Origin: Amoebophilaceae bacterium
Lineage (GTDB): Bacteria; Bacteroidota; Bacteroidia; Cytophagales; Amoebophilaceae
Reading direction: 5' to 3'
DNA length: 41,874 nt
Assembly: GCA_011524725.1 (NCBI GenBank)
Contig: WTJV01000005.1
Location: forward strand, 16,709-58,582
The stretch's first letter is position 1; each line of letters starts with the position of its first letter. Under the pieces are notes generated by a model. The model searched no databases and was not told where the DNA came from. It saw only the letters and a program-made list of their open reading frames with translations. Below are positions 8,015-18,223 of this stretch, one piece after another. Both the position numbers and the translations under genes were made by a program.

Positions 8015-9880
8015 ATGTTTACAACATACGACATCATCGTGGTAGGTGCAGGCCACGCGGGTTGTGAAGCAGCAGCAGCAGCGGCTAAAATGGGCTCCAA
8101 GATCCTCTTGGTGACCATGAATATGAATGCCATTGCCCAGATGTCTTGTAATCCTGCTATGGGTGGGATTGCCAAAGGGCAAATTGTACGAGAGATTGAT
8201 GCACTGGGGGGCATGTCAGGCATCATTGCCGACCAATCGATGATTCAATTTCGTATGCTGAATCAATCCAAAGGGCCAGCCATGTGGAGCCCCAGAACCC
8301 AAAACGACCGCACGCGGTTTGCAGAGGCATGGCGCTTGGCTTTGGAAGCTACGTCCAATGTCGATTTTTGGCAAGAAATGGTACGAGAAATCATCGTTCA
8401 AGATGGCCAGGTAGTGGGCGTCAAGACGGGTATGGGGCTGGAGATCAGGGCCAAAGCCGTCATCCTCACCAATGGTACTTTCCTGAACGGCCGCATCCAC
8501 ATTGGAGAGAAACAGTTTGGAGGGGGTAGGACCGGCGAAAGAGCGGCCACTGGCCTAACCGAACAACTAGTAGCCATGGGTTTTGAGGCGGGAAAGATGA
8601 AAACAGGTACCCCTCCACGAGTAGATGGCAGAACGTTGGACTACCACAAAATGGAAGAGCAACGAGGTGATGACCAGCCTGGTAAGTTTTCTTTTCTTAA
8701 CACCACTCAGCCCCTAAAGCAACAAAAAAGCTGCTTCATTACATATACCAACAAAAGCGTTCATCAAATTTTAGAAAGTGGATTTGACCAGTCACCCATG
8801 TTCAGCGGACGAATTCAGGGCCACGGGCCACGGTACTGCCCATCTATTGAAGACAAGATTACCCGCTTTGCAGAACGAGAGCGACACCAAATCTTTGTGG
8901 AACCAGAAGGTTGGCATACGGTAGAGATCTATGTCAATGGATTTTCTACTTCCTTGCCCGAAGCTGTACAACGCAAAGCGTTGCAAGCCATACCGGGCTT
9001 CGAGAAGGCCAAAATGTTTCGCCCAGGCTATGCCATCGAGTACGACTATTTCCCAGCCACACAACTTCAATCTACGCTAGAAACACACCTGATAGCGAAT
9101 CTTTATTTGGCAGGCCAAATCAATGGCACCACAGGCTATGAGGAGGCTGCTTGTCAGGGATTAATGGCAGGCATTAATGCGCACCAAAAGGTTAACGAGC
9201 TGCCTCCCCTTGTCTTATCCAGGGCCGACGCATATATCGGTGTGTTGATCGATGATTTGACGACAAAAGTCATCGACGAGCCTTACCGCATGTTTACATC
9301 TAGGGCTGAATTCCGCATCTCGCTACGTCAAGACAATGCTGACCTACGTCTGACGCCCATCGGGCACCAACTGGGTCTAGCCTCGCATGGACGCATGCAG
9401 CAAGTACAGAGGCAGCAAACGGATACTGCCCAATTGCTAGAAGCGCTAAAGACCTGGAAACTTACCCCAGCACAAATGAACACACCCCTTAAACAGGTCG
9501 AGTCTAGTCTGCTTCAAGAAAAGCAAGCTGCTTTTCAGCTACTCAAAAGACCCGAACTTGGCTGGGAAATACTCAAAGCAGCAGACGAAACACTAGCGCA
9601 ATATTTACAGCAGTACGATAAGTCTACACTAGAACAAGTAGCAATACAGGTAAAGTATGAGCGATACCTACAGAAAGAGCAGGAACTAGTAGAGAAAACA
9701 CAACGACTAGAAGATTACAAACTTCCTGTGCATTTTGACTATGATCACATTCAAGCGCTATCGGCCGAAGCTACAGAAAAGCTAAAAAAGATCAGGCCCG
9801 CTACGCTGGGACAAGCTTCTAGAATTAGTGGCGTATCACCAGCCGATGTTTCTATCCTCATCGTTTATTTGGGTCGATAA
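8015..9880 (+). CDS. mnmG: tRNA uridine-5-carboxymethylaminomethyl modification enzyme MnmG
   Basis: An FAD-binding protein (also GidA) that with MnmE installs the 5-carboxymethylaminomethyl group on wobble uridine 34 of several tRNAs. The 621 residues show the dinucleotide fold GAGHAGCEAA (11-20), the family signature NPAMGGIAKGQIVREID (about 48-64), a second FAD region GQINGTTGYEEAACQGL (about 367-383), and the conserved C-terminal helical domain ending RISGVSPADVSILIVYLGR. Length is normal. The parS site directly upstream fits its common location near the origin. Confidence 0.97.
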   Translation: MFTTYDIIVVGAGHAGCEAAAAAAKMGSKILLVTMNMNAIAQMSCNPAMGGIAKGQIVREIDALGGMSGIIADQSMIQFRMLNQSKGPAMWSPRTQNDRTRFAEAWRLALEATSNVDFWQEMVREIIVQDGQVVGVKTGMGLEIRAKAVILTNGTFLNGRIHIGEKQFGGGRTGERAATGLTEQLVAMGFEAGKMKTGTPPRVDGRTLDYHKMEEQRGDDQPGKFSFLNTTQPLKQQKSCFITYTNKSVHQILESGFDQSPMFSGRIQGHGPRYCPSIEDKITRFAERERHQIFVEPEGWHTVEIYVNGFSTSLPEAVQRKALQAIPGFEKAKMFRPGYAIEYDYFPATQLQSTLETHLIANLYLAGQINGTTGYEEAACQGLMAGINAHQKVNELPPLVLSRADAYIGVLIDDLTTKVIDEPYRMFTSRAEFRISLRQDNADLRLTPIGHQLGLASHGRMQQVQRQQTDTAQLLEALKTWKLTPAQMNTPLKQVESSLLQEKQAAFQLLKRPELGWEILKAADETLAQYLQQYDKSTLEQVAIQVKYERYLQKEQELVEKTQRLEDYKLPVHFDYDHIQALSAEATEKLKKIRPATLGQASRISGVSPADVSILIVYLGR

Positions 9881-9994
9881 GGCCAGTAGTCCGTTGCACA
9901 GGAGGGCGTTTTGCCGTAATACCATAGATGTTATAAGACAGCGCTAGCATGGAACGAAGGAATGACGCAATATTGCATCAATCGAGACTAACTG

Positions 9995-11782
9995 CTAATC
10001 CGTTAACAACGTAGCATTTGACAAATGCTCTCCTCTCTGTAGCTTCCAAAGATTGGCATAAAAGCCATCTCGCTGCAGCAAGGCTTCATGGGTACCCCGC
10101 TCTATGATCTGCCCTTGCTTGAGCACAAAGATATGATCTACTTGTTTGACGGTAGCCAGGCGATGCGCAATGAGCAACGTGGTCCGGCCCCGGCTAATAC
10201 GAGCCAATGATTGCTGGATAGCCAACTCCGTGGCATTGTCAACCGCAGAAGTAGCTTCGTCAAGAATTAAGATAGCTGGGTCTTGAACCAATGCCCTAGC
10301 AATGGTGAGACGCTGCTTCTGGCCAACAGAAAGAACTTGACCCCGTTCTTCGATCCATGTGTCGTACCCCTGAGGAAGATGCATGATAAACTCGTGAGCA
10401 GCTGCATTCTTAGCAGCCTGTATGATCTGTTGCTGGGTAGCAGCCGGGAAACCATAGCTGATATTTTCTGCAATGGTCCCCTCAAAAAGAAATGGATCTT
10501 GGCTTACAAATCCGATCTGCCTCCGAAGATTCTCCAGCGAAAGGGTTCTTAATTCTTGTGTATCAAAAAAGATCTCACCTGCTGTGGGAAAATGAAATCC
10601 TAGCAAAAGCTTGAGCAACGTGGATTTTCCAGCTCCCGTAGCCCCTACAAAAGCAACGGTCTGCCCCGGTAAAATGGAAAAAGAGAGCTGGTTTAGGATA
10701 GGCGCATGTTGTTGATAGCTAAAGCTAACCGAAGAAAACGTTATTTTCCCTTGCAATTGTATAGATCTATCGGGTGATGATTCTGTAGGAAGCCGAAGGA
10801 GTGGTAACATGCGGGCTGCAGAAGCCGTCACGCGCTGAAAATTGATCATGATCTCTGCCATGTTTACAAATGGCGAGAGTAGACGCTGGGCAAGAAAAAC
10901 AAGTGTACTGTAAGCGCCTACATCCAGTTGTCCTCTTACAACAAAAAATCCGCCATAGAGTAGGGTGACCATGAATCCCCAAAGCACAGCAAATCGCAAG
11001 ACAGGAGAGACCAATGCATGCCATCGGATAGCATTAAAATTGGCTTCTTGATATGCTCTACTGGCCTTTTCAACCTTGGTAGCCTCAAGCCGCTCAGCCA
11101 CTAGACTCTTCACAGTAAACATGCCCAATAGACTATTGGTCAACCGAGTTTCTAGAGCGCCTGCTTCTTGACGCACTGTGAGGTAGAGCGGACCCAGCTT
11201 ACCCTGAAAGAATAAATTGCCGTAGATAACTAGCGGAAGAGGCAAAACGACCAATAAAGCTACTTTGGGAGCCAATAGGAAGAAGGTCACACTAGTCAGT
11301 AGCACCGAACAAAAAAACCCAATGATGCTATCGATCCCTTCTTCAAAAAAGAGTTCCAGCTGATTGATATCCTCATTGAGGATAGAAAGTAAGTTCCCCG
11401 TTTTTTGTTGTGCAAAGGACGGTATCGTACTTCTTTGTATATGTTTAAAAGTAGCCATACGGAAATCATGCTGCAGGCGTTGCGCAAGGGACCACCACCT
11501 GATAGAGTGTCGGTACTCAAACAAAGACCCCACCGCGTAGACCATAACTGTCAACAGTCCTAGTAAAAGCATCTGTGTTGCTAAACTAGTCAAGCCCAAT
11601 CTGGCTAGCCATGACTTTTCTCTTTCTACTATAGTATTAATTGCTAGCCCCAGCAAGATTTCTGGCACAACATCTATACACTTACTAAGGAAAGAATAAA
11701 GCGCTGCTATCGCACAATCCTTACGCCAGGAGCGTATGCAACGAAGTAGCTGAAAAAAGGAATGAAGCGCCTGATTCTGCAT
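9995..11782 (-). CDS. ABC exporter half-transporter (permease fused to ATPase)
   Basis: This 595-residue protein has an N-terminal domain of six membrane helices (about 20-310) and a C-terminal ATPase domain. The ATPase shows Walker A GATGAGKST (about 380-388), Q-loop VSQDPFLF, signature LSVGQKQR (a V in place of the usual G, about 485), Walker B ILILDEATSAVD and H-loop LIAHRL. It resembles MsbA/multidrug or lipid exporters that act as homodimers in the inner membrane. Substrate cannot be read from sequence. It is a single gene convergent with mnmG (114-bp gap) and divergent from the next gene. Confidence 0.92.
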   Translation of the reverse strand: MQNQALHSFFQLLRCIRSWRKDCAIAALYSFLSKCIDVVPEILLGLAINTIVEREKSWLARLGLTSLATQMLLLGLLTVMVYAVGSLFEYRHSIRWWSLAQRLQHDFRMATFKHIQRSTIPSFAQQKTGNLLSILNEDINQLELFFEEGIDSIIGFFCSVLLTSVTFFLLAPKVALLVVLPLPLVIYGNLFFQGKLGPLYLTVRQEAGALETRLTNSLLGMFTVKSLVAERLEATKVEKASRAYQEANFNAIRWHALVSPVLRFAVLWGFMVTLLYGGFFVVRGQLDVGAYSTLVFLAQRLLSPFVNMAEIMINFQRVTASAARMLPLLRLPTESSPDRSIQLQGKITFSSVSFSYQQHAPILNQLSFSILPGQTVAFVGATGAGKSTLLKLLLGFHFPTAGEIFFDTQELRTLSLENLRRQIGFVSQDPFLFEGTIAENISYGFPAATQQQIIQAAKNAAAHEFIMHLPQGYDTWIEERGQVLSVGQKQRLTIARALVQDPAILILDEATSAVDNATELAIQQSLARISRGRTTLLIAHRLATVKQVDHIFVLKQGQIIERGTHEALLQRDGFYANLWKLQRGEHLSNATLLTD

Positions 11783-11961
11783 GATTGTCAGCTAAGCATA
11801 AAAACCCGAATGGAAGCCGTAGCTTGCCTACGAGCTGCAAAAGCACTAGATGGGTTGCTGCAAAAAAACTAAGTATTTTATGCAAAAACACAGCAAAGGT
11901 ATTGTTTTATCTTAATTTGCGGCGTTGATTTGAAGTGAATATCATTGAATCGTTTGCAAAC

Positions 11962-13686
11962 ATGTCTCTTAAACCAAATAACCGTCCTTTCAGGATACTG
12001 TACTGGATACCGGTCCTAACTATTTTGGGACTCCTCAGCTACTCATGTGCTCGTATCGTGGCACTAGAAGGAGGCCCCAAAGACACCACGCCCCCACAAC
12101 TCACCAAGACATATCCTGCGCAAGAAGGTACAGAGTTTAAGGGCAAGATTATTAAGCTAGTCTTTAACAAAGACATTGAGGTGAACGACATCTACAACCA
12201 GCTCGTAGTAACCCCTAGATTGCCTAATCCTAATCTAGAGAATAAGCCTAGCTATACACACAGCGTTCGGGGCAATACGCTCAACTTAAGACTACAAGTC
12301 CCCTTAGAAGAGGGTACAACCTATACATTCCATTTTAATGATGCGATCAAGGACACAACAGAGGGTAATATTGCAGAGGATATCGTACTCACTTTCAGTA
12401 CTGGAGACTATGTAGACGCCATGTACGTAACCGGACAGGTAAAACACCTCATGACCGGCCAATCAGCTTCTAATGCACTAGTTTCCCTGTACAAAGCCGA
12501 TAACGAGAACCTCAATATTCTAAATAGCCCACCTGACTATCTGAGCAAAACGGACGAGGCAGGTAAATTTAAACTGGATCATGTAAAGAAAGGACAGTAC
12601 TATATATATGCAGGTACTCCCAAAGAAAGTCAACTAACCGTTGACCCAGGTACCGATGAATATGGCTTTTTGAAAGATCTTATCGATTTGACAACAACAT
12701 CTGTAGACGATGTGATGCTATCTATCCTAAAAGCCGATGTCAGAGCATTCGAACTACAGTCTCAGCAACCCCAGAATCAGTGCTTTGAGTTACGCTTTAG
12801 CAAACCCGTAGTAGACTATGCGTTGACCTTAGTAAAAAAATCCAATGAACTTCAAGAAGAGGCAGTATTGCACAGCAATTTGGTAGAAGACAAGCGGGTC
12901 ATTAGGGTATATAATACATTGGGGCTATTAACAGAAGATGGCATAGAAGCCCTCTTAACTGCCAAGGATGTCCTGGGAACAGTGATTGAGGAAACCGTTA
13001 CCCTTCATTTTAAAGAAAGGTATGGAGAAAACATCCCTGCCTCTTATGCTTTTCATCCTAGTTCTGGAGCGTCCATTCGCCCTGCTTTTGTAGGTACCAT
13101 GACCGTCGATCAACCTGTCGAAACAATCGTGGCAGACCGCCTAGCGTTTATCTTGAACGGAAAGGAAATAGTAGAACTTGACAAACAAGACCTGAAGTTC
13201 AATGCGCAACGGGACGTCATTACCATCACAAAGAAGCTAGATCTTAGCACACCAACGCAACAGACAAATGAAAATGCAGAACATGAACCAGTAGACAAGA
13301 TAGCCTTGCAAATGGCAGAAGGAGCTTTTGTAACGGTAGCGGGAGATAGCAGCAAAGCCATGCAATATGTATACACATTCAAGGATCCCAAAGAACAAGG
13401 CACCATAAGCGGCAAAGTAACTACCGAAGCACCAGGCTTTATCGTTCAGCTGCTCGACAAGGAGCACAACGTAGTTGACTCGATTAAGAATGAACACAAC
13501 TACCAATTCAAAGCAGTAGACCCAGGAAGTTACAAGGTACGCCTACTGGTACTCCAAGACAAAGAAGGAGCATGGCACTTTGGCAACATTCACAAACGGC
13601 AAGAACCTGATCCAGTGGTAGTGTATCCAGCCGATGTGGCTGTCATTGCGAACTGGGAAATCGAGGGTATTGACTTTGTTTTCTAA
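11962..13686 (+). CDS. Big_5 (SbsA Ig-like) domain lipoprotein
   Basis: This is the Bacteroidota lipoprotein with an N-terminal Big_5 domain. From the ATG at 11962 there is a basic start (KPNNRPFR), a hydrophobic stretch, and a lipobox LLSYSC giving the acylated Cys at about residue 31. The mature part begins ARIVALEGGPKDTTPPQL, then an Ig-like fold with the LVFNKDIEVNDIYNQLVVTP and YTFHFNDAIKD blocks. Later regions look like further beta-rich or carboxypeptidase-regulatory-like segments (ITGQV.../SGKVTTEAPGF). A GTG at 11935 would add nine residues; the ATG fits the signal peptide better. Function is unknown; it is presumably an outer-membrane structural or surface lipoprotein. Confidence 0.88.
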   Translation: MSLKPNNRPFRILYWIPVLTILGLLSYSCARIVALEGGPKDTTPPQLTKTYPAQEGTEFKGKIIKLVFNKDIEVNDIYNQLVVTPRLPNPNLENKPSYTHSVRGNTLNLRLQVPLEEGTTYTFHFNDAIKDTTEGNIAEDIVLTFSTGDYVDAMYVTGQVKHLMTGQSASNALVSLYKADNENLNILNSPPDYLSKTDEAGKFKLDHVKKGQYYIYAGTPKESQLTVDPGTDEYGFLKDLIDLTTTSVDDVMLSILKADVRAFELQSQQPQNQCFELRFSKPVVDYALTLVKKSNELQEEAVLHSNLVEDKRVIRVYNTLGLLTEDGIEALLTAKDVLGTVIEETVTLHFKERYGENIPASYAFHPSSGASIRPAFVGTMTVDQPVETIVADRLAFILNGKEIVELDKQDLKFNAQRDVITITKKLDLSTPTQQTNENAEHEPVDKIALQMAEGAFVTVAGDSSKAMQYVYTFKDPKEQGTISGKVTTEAPGFIVQLLDKEHNVVDSIKNEHNYQFKAVDPGSYKVRLLVLQDKEGAWHFGNIHKRQEPDPVVVYPADVAVIANWEIEGIDFVF

Positions 13687-14042
13687 AAAGTATGACCGAG
13701 CATATTTGGATCCAACAACGCTTGTTCTACCTCGTAGTGAGTATTTGCACACACCACCCATCAAGATAACTGCCTACACATTGCACATTTTCAAGAGCAT
13801 AGCTTGCTATTGCAAAGGCAAGATGCTAGCTTCTCGGTAAGAACGATAAATCAATACGATTTTTTAAAAAAACAAAGTTTTAACTTTTACAAAAAGCAGC
13901 AAAGCTGTGATCAGCACAGGCTTGTATAGAAATTCCTATCCTAGCGCCACCCACCCTTCAAGTTAATGCGCCTAGCACTGAAATGCACCCTAAATGAGCC
14001 AATTTGAATAGGGCCAGATAAGTCGGCGGGGCCTCAAGGCCA
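13687..14042. other. 356-bp convergent intergenic region, nothing recognised
   Basis: This lies between the ends of the Big_5 lipoprotein gene and birA. It contains A/T runs (13861-13885) and an imperfect palindrome around 13893-13914 that could serve as a terminator for one or both genes. No gene or repeat copy was found. Confidence 0.4.
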
Positions 14043-14807
14043 TTAAGCGATAAAGGTTAGCTCTTGTACATTATAGTGCTTGATCGCACAATCTATATGT
14101 TTGACCACCAGTTGGCCTGCAGCGTTTATTCCTTGGATGGTACCTCTAAAAACATGGTTAGTATCTTGAAAAGTATGCACTTCGTGGAGCCAGTACATAT
14201 TATGAAGATAAGCCGCTCGCAAAGAAGCAATCCCCTGTCTTTGGAGCTGTAGGTAGTTACGCTCCAAGCTTACCCAAAGTTGTTCAAGCAGCTGCGGTAA
14301 GTGAAAAGTGCGCTGACAAATCAACGATAAAGAAGTAGCACTAGGTAAATTGAACGACAACTGATTGATATTGAGCCCTATACCGATGATGGATATCTTA
14401 AACCTGCCCCTTTCAAGCGTGTTCTCGATCAGTATGCCCCCCATCTTTTTATCTTGATAGTAAATATCATTGGGCCACTTAATGCGCAGCTCATGGGGGA
14501 TATACACAGACAATGTCTGTTGAATAGCAAGAGCGGCGATGATATTGAGCTCGAAACTTTGCTGAGGGACTAAAAAAGCCGGGTAAAGGATAATCGAAAG
14601 AGTCAGGTTTTTGTTGGGCTCACTATACCAGGCGTGGCCACGCTGTCCCCTGCCCTGGTATTGATGGTCCGTGATGATCGCCGCACCCTCTGGTAAAGTC
14701 TGTTTATCTAAATAATGGGCAGCCACGGTATTGGTAGAAGCACAGGCAGCTTTGTAGATGATGTGCTGACCAATAAACTGGGTGCTGGAAGGAGAGATAT
14801 AATGCAA
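14043..14807 (-). CDS. birA: biotin--[acetyl-CoA-carboxylase] ligase, no DNA-binding domain
   Basis: It activates biotin with ATP and attaches it to the biotin carboxyl carrier protein. In 254 residues it shows STN (about 24-26), the nucleotide-binding GRGQRGHAW (52-60), KWPNDIYY (about 109-116), and GGILIE (123-128), plus the small C-terminal domain. It lacks the N-terminal helix-turn-helix of E. coli BirA, so it is a group I ligase with no repressor function. The start is a TTG at 14807, since no ATG lies in frame near it. A 17-bp palindrome sits 9 bp upstream (14817-14833). Confidence 0.93.
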   Translation of the reverse strand: MHYISPSSTQFIGQHIIYKAACASTNTVAAHYLDKQTLPEGAAIITDHQYQGRGQRGHAWYSEPNKNLTLSIILYPAFLVPQQSFELNIIAALAIQQTLSVYIPHELRIKWPNDIYYQDKKMGGILIENTLERGRFKISIIGIGLNINQLSFNLPSATSLSLICQRTFHLPQLLEQLWVSLERNYLQLQRQGIASLRAAYLHNMYWLHEVHTFQDTNHVFRGTIQGINAAGQLVVKHIDCAIKHYNVQELTFIA

Positions 14808-14816
14808 TTTTATACT

Positions 14817-14833
14817 TTTGTTACGATAACAAA
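14817..14833. promoter_or_regulatory. perfect 7+7 palindrome between birA and ftsH
   Basis: TTTGTTA-CGA-TAACAAA, an inverted repeat with 3-bp spacing, lies 9 bp before the birA start in the divergent birA/ftsH region. Its size and placement suit an operator. Which protein would bind it is unknown, and it could be chance in AT-rich DNA. Confidence 0.4.
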
Positions 14834-14991
14834 GTAAAGCTTATCATAACTACTAGAAAACAATACCAAGCGAGGTGCTTGTGTAGCCCGTAAAAACCAA
14901 AAATGCACGTTATGGGCACAAGCCGCCATTAAACAGGGCAGCAACAGTGCGAGTAGTGGCTTGATTATCTTTAATATTTAAAAACTGGCTT

Positions 14992-16965
14992 ATGAGTACA
15001 GGTAGAAAAAATTTACCCCCAACACCCAATACACAGTCTTGGGTCATCATGATACTATTAACCATCATCCTAGGTACGCTCTACCTCAGTAGGACAAGTT
15101 CCACCATTCCTATATCTGAGCATCGGTTTGAGACTATGTTGCTGCGCGGTGAGGTCCAAGAGGTCGTACTCATCGTTAATAGAAACATAGTAGAAGTGAA
15201 AGTTAAGCCAGAGGTGCTTGCCAAAGAGCCTTATAAAAGTGAACGAGAGCAACAGGGGTATCCCATGACCATGGGGAAGCAAACGCCTGTCTATACTTTT
15301 AGGACTCCCTCTGTGCGCGTATTTAATGATAATTTCAAAGCACTAGAGGCTCAGATAGCACCAGAGAAGAAAATAGGATACACCACGCAAGAGCCTTACG
15401 ACATAGCCAGTCTCATCAACTGGGGTTTTGGCGCCTTTCTTCTCGTTGGGTTCTGGTTCTTGATGCGTCGGATGGTAGGGGGAGGACCAGGTGGACAAAT
15501 ATTTAATATCGGCCAGTCAAGAGCGGCGCTTTTTGACGCAGAGAAAAGTGTCAAAGTGACGTTTGCGGATATAGCTGGGCTGCACGAAGCCAAAGAGGAG
15601 GTAATGGAAATCGTCGAATTCCTGAAGAACCCCGAAAGGTTTACCAAACTAGGAGGGAAAATACCAAAAGGAGCACTTTTGATAGGCCCTCCCGGTACCG
15701 GAAAAACTTTGTTAGCCAAAGCAGTAGCAGGGGAGGCAGGTGTACCGTTTTTTTCTTTGTCAGGATCAGATTTTGTAGAAATGTTTGTGGGTGTAGGGGC
15801 AGCACGTGTCAGAGACCTCTTTAATCGAGCTAAAGGAAAAGCACCTTGCATTATTTTCATCGATGAGATCGATGCGGTAGGTAGGTCAAGAGGACGTGGT
15901 CAAATGCCTGGTGCCAATGATGAAAGAGAGAATACACTTAATTCCTTGTTGGTAGAGATGGACGGCTTTGCCACTGATTCTGGGGTCATCATACTGGCTG
16001 CTACCAACAGACCGGATGTACTAGACCAGGCCCTCTTGAGACCTGGTCGATTTGATCGACAGATTAGTCTCGATAAACCCGATATTGTAGACAGAGAGGC
16101 GATCCTGAAAGTACATATCAAGGCCTTACAGCTGGCTCCGGATGTAGATGCGGCTAAACTAGCCGCACAAACACCTGGATTTGCCGGAGCAGAGCTTGCC
16201 AATATCTGTAACGAAGCGGCACTCATTGCTGCCAGAAGGTACAAGCAAAGCGTAGATATGGCTGACTTTCAAGATGCTATAGACCGGGTCATTGGGGGGC
16301 TAGAGAAGAAGAATAAGATTATATCGCCCCAAGAAAAAGAGATTGTAGCATACCATGAAGCAGGACATGCCGTAACAGGCTGGTTCCTAGAGCACACTCA
16401 CCCACTTGTCAAGGTGAGCATTGTACCTAGAGGGGTTGCTGCTTTGGGTTATGCGCAGTATCTACCCAAAGAACAATTCTTATACCAAACAGAGCAACTG
16501 CTGGACGAGCTATGTATGTTACTAGGGGGAAGGGCCGCGGAGGAGCTTGCCTTCGGCAAAATATCGACAGGTGCCCTAAGCGACCTAGAGCAGGCGAGCA
16601 AAATGGCTTATAGCATGGTAAGCATCTATGGCATGAATAAAAAAATTGGCCATATTTCCTTCCATAACCCACAACAAAGCGAGTACAACTTTACCAAGCC
16701 TTACTCAGAGTCCACAGCCAAGACGATTGACGAAGAGGTGAGAGACATCATAGAGAAAGCCTATAATCATGCCAAAAAGTTATTGCAAACTAAAAATAGA
16801 GAACTAGAAACGGTAGCGCAGGCACTATTAACGAAAGAGGTCATCTTTCAGCAAGGCCTAGAGCAGATGATCGGTAAGCGACCTTATAGCAGCAAAGAAG
16901 GGAAAGAAGTTTCTCCTTCAGAGGCCAACAGGACCGAGGTGATCGATGCAACAGCTCCCGAATAA
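14992..16965 (+). CDS. ftsH: ATP-dependent zinc metalloprotease FtsH
   Basis: This is a membrane-bound hexameric AAA+ protease that degrades misfolded membrane proteins and regulators. The 657 residues have a first membrane helix at about 17-33, an extracytoplasmic domain, and a second helix at about 143-160. The AAA module has Walker A GPPGTGKT (about 231-238), Walker [13 protein letters not shown], and second region of homology [20 protein letters not shown]. The zinc site HEAGH is at about 455-459, with the distal Asp in the ALSDLEQAS region. Length is normal. It stands alone on the plus strand, divergent from birA. Confidence 0.97.
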   Translation: MSTGRKNLPPTPNTQSWVIMILLTIILGTLYLSRTSSTIPISEHRFETMLLRGEVQEVVLIVNRNIVEVKVKPEVLAKEPYKSEREQQGYPMTMGKQTPVYTFRTPSVRVFNDNFKALEAQIAPEKKIGYTTQEPYDIASLINWGFGAFLLVGFWFLMRRMVGGGPGGQIFNIGQSRAALFDAEKSVKVTFADIAGLHEAKEEVMEIVEFLKNPERFTKLGGKIPKGALLIGPPGTGKTLLAKAVAGEAGVPFFSLSGSDFVEMFVGVGAARVRDLFNRAKGKAPCIIFIDEIDAVGRSRGRGQMPGANDERENTLNSLLVEMDGFATDSGVIILAATNRPDVLDQALLRPGRFDRQISLDKPDIVDREAILKVHIKALQLAPDVDAAKLAAQTPGFAGAELANICNEAALIAARRYKQSVDMADFQDAIDRVIGGLEKKNKIISPQEKEIVAYHEAGHAVTGWFLEHTHPLVKVSIVPRGVAALGYAQYLPKEQFLYQTEQLLDELCMLLGGRAAEELAFGKISTGALSDLEQASKMAYSMVSIYGMNKKIGHISFHNPQQSEYNFTKPYSESTAKTIDEEVRDIIEKAYNHAKKLLQTKNRELETVAQALLTKEVIFQQGLEQMIGKRPYSSKEGKEVSPSEANRTEVIDATAPE

Positions 16966-17024
16966 GCATATATGCTACGAGGGCTACAGACCTAAACCAC
17001 ATTTAATCTAGAACTGGAGTTACA

Positions 17025-17452
17025 TAGTTGGGTCTTAATAACTCACTTCCAAGCAAAGTATACGTAGTTTGCCCTCGCCGATGGCGTGCCTTTTGGTCTG
17101 CTACGCAGATTTGAGTAGAGATATTTTCCGCAATGTGGAATTGTCGCCTTGGTGCAGAGTGCGTCAAGAAATCCGCAGCCGCAGGCTGTTAAGGGGCATC
17201 TGCTGTTTGAGGTCCGAAGGACCGAGTTTAGATCCGTGCTCACAACCACAGCGAATGATTTTTTGGGTTTTCCGTGTTTAGTGCATCCAAGGAAAAAAGT
17301 AAGGCCCCGCCGGCGAGGTGATTCTCATTTTCTGCAGGGCTTTGAAGAGAAACTATGTTTTTCTTGAATTTTTTGCTACCCTATTTTTGAGATAAATTCC
17401 CGAATAGCACTCTTAGTATCTGAGGTAACTTCTCTTCCTTAAGAGGCAACTA
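17025..17452 (+). repeat. TA-flanked inverted-repeat element, 428-bp variant
   Basis: This copy begins TA-GTTGGGTCTTAATAACTC and ends CTTAAGAGGCAAC-TA. It shares the leftmost 70 bp, the gtcgccttggtg...ccgcagccgcaggc core and the right arm with the full-length copies, but lacks their GC-rich left interior. It lies 59 bp after the ftsH stop and 16 bp before the ATL start. No coding capacity is evident. Confidence 0.85.
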
Positions 17453-17468
17453 CAATACTGATCAAACT

Positions 17469-17810
17469 GTGAATACAAGATTGGATTTCTTTGATACTGT
17501 CTGCAAGATAGTCAAACACATTCCTCCAGGACGGGTCACTACGTATGGAGCTGTTGCCCACTGTTTGGGAGCTAAAGGTAGCGCTCGGATGGTAGGATGG
17601 GCCCTAAATCAAGCCATGCATCGACCCGATATTCCGGCGCATCGAGTCGTAAACCGACATGGCTTACTTACAGGAAGGCACCACTTTGTGGGAGCACTGA
17701 GTATGGAGCAGCGTCTTGCCGAGGAGAACGTACAAGTCCACAACAATCAGGTACAAGAGTTCGACCAACTCTTCTGGGACCCAGCACAAATAGGCGAACA
17801 ACTGGAGTAA
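17469..17810 (+). CDS. alkyltransferase-like protein (ATL), MGMT family without the active Cys
   Basis: The 113 residues match the DNA-binding C-terminal domain of O6-methylguanine-DNA methyltransferase: IPPGRVTTYGAVAHCLG, the recognition helix SARMVGWALNQA, and IPAHRVVNRHGLL. In true MGMT the last motif is PCHRV with a catalytic Cys; here it is Ala. ATL proteins bind O6-alkylguanine without repairing it and pass the lesion to nucleotide excision repair. UvrC and UvrB are both encoded in this window, so the pathway is available. The start is GTG; a downstream start would cut the first helix. It begins 16 bp after a repeat element, which may carry or replace its promoter. Confidence 0.93.
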   Translation: MNTRLDFFDTVCKIVKHIPPGRVTTYGAVAHCLGAKGSARMVGWALNQAMHRPDIPAHRVVNRHGLLTGRHHFVGALSMEQRLAEENVQVHNNQVQEFDQLFWDPAQIGEQLE

Positions 17811-17818
17811 GCGATGCT

Positions 17819-18223
17819 TCAGATCGAGTCGCTCTCTAAGAACTTAATAACTTCTTTTCTGAGTGTTTGCAGTTCGTTGGTGTGAGCGCACCTGGCCAGA
17901 ACACCAAGAAGCTTGTTGTAACGCTCCAGTAGGCCAGTATACTTCTTCTCGAGCTTCAACAATTCGGCAGTGTCTCGGTCTGCATAATTGATAGATCCCT
18001 CGCCCATTTCATCAACTTCTTCTTTCAACTCAGCAAAGTCTATCGAGAAATTGTAATGGATAATATTACCAACTGTTCTAATAAACTCATAACTTAGTTC
18101 AGGATCTCCGAACCTGTTATAAAGCGTATTTCTACTAATTCCAAGGCGCTCTGACAGCTTTTTCAAGGAAAAGCCGCTTTTCCTGACAGCATCCTCGACG
18201 ATTTCTCCTCTATGTTCTCGCAT
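17819..18223 (-). CDS. helix-turn-helix DNA-binding protein
   Basis: From the ATG at 18223 the protein has 134 residues. The N-terminus is a helix-turn-helix of the Fis/XRE-like kind: VEDAVRKSGFSLKKLSERLGISRNTLYNRF, with a following segment on cell-division-like 'LSYEFIRTVGNIIHYNF'. The C-terminal half (about 75-130) is a charged, leucine-spaced helix that is probably a coiled coil for dimerisation. An upstream in-frame start at 18307 would add 28 residues with no similarity to the motif and I do not favour it. Target genes are unknown. It is convergent with the ATL gene (8-bp gap). Confidence 0.8.
   Translation of the reverse strand: MREHRGEIVEDAVRKSGFSLKKLSERLGISRNTLYNRFGDPELSYEFIRTVGNIIHYNFSIDFAELKEEVDEMGEGSINYADRDTAELLKLEKKYTGLLERYNKLLGVLARCAHTNELQTLRKEVIKFLESDSI

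Noticed and set aside
15396-16244. Long minus-strand frames (154 and 114 codons) opposite ftsH
   Set aside because: They are antisense shadows of the highly conserved AAA domain of FtsH.
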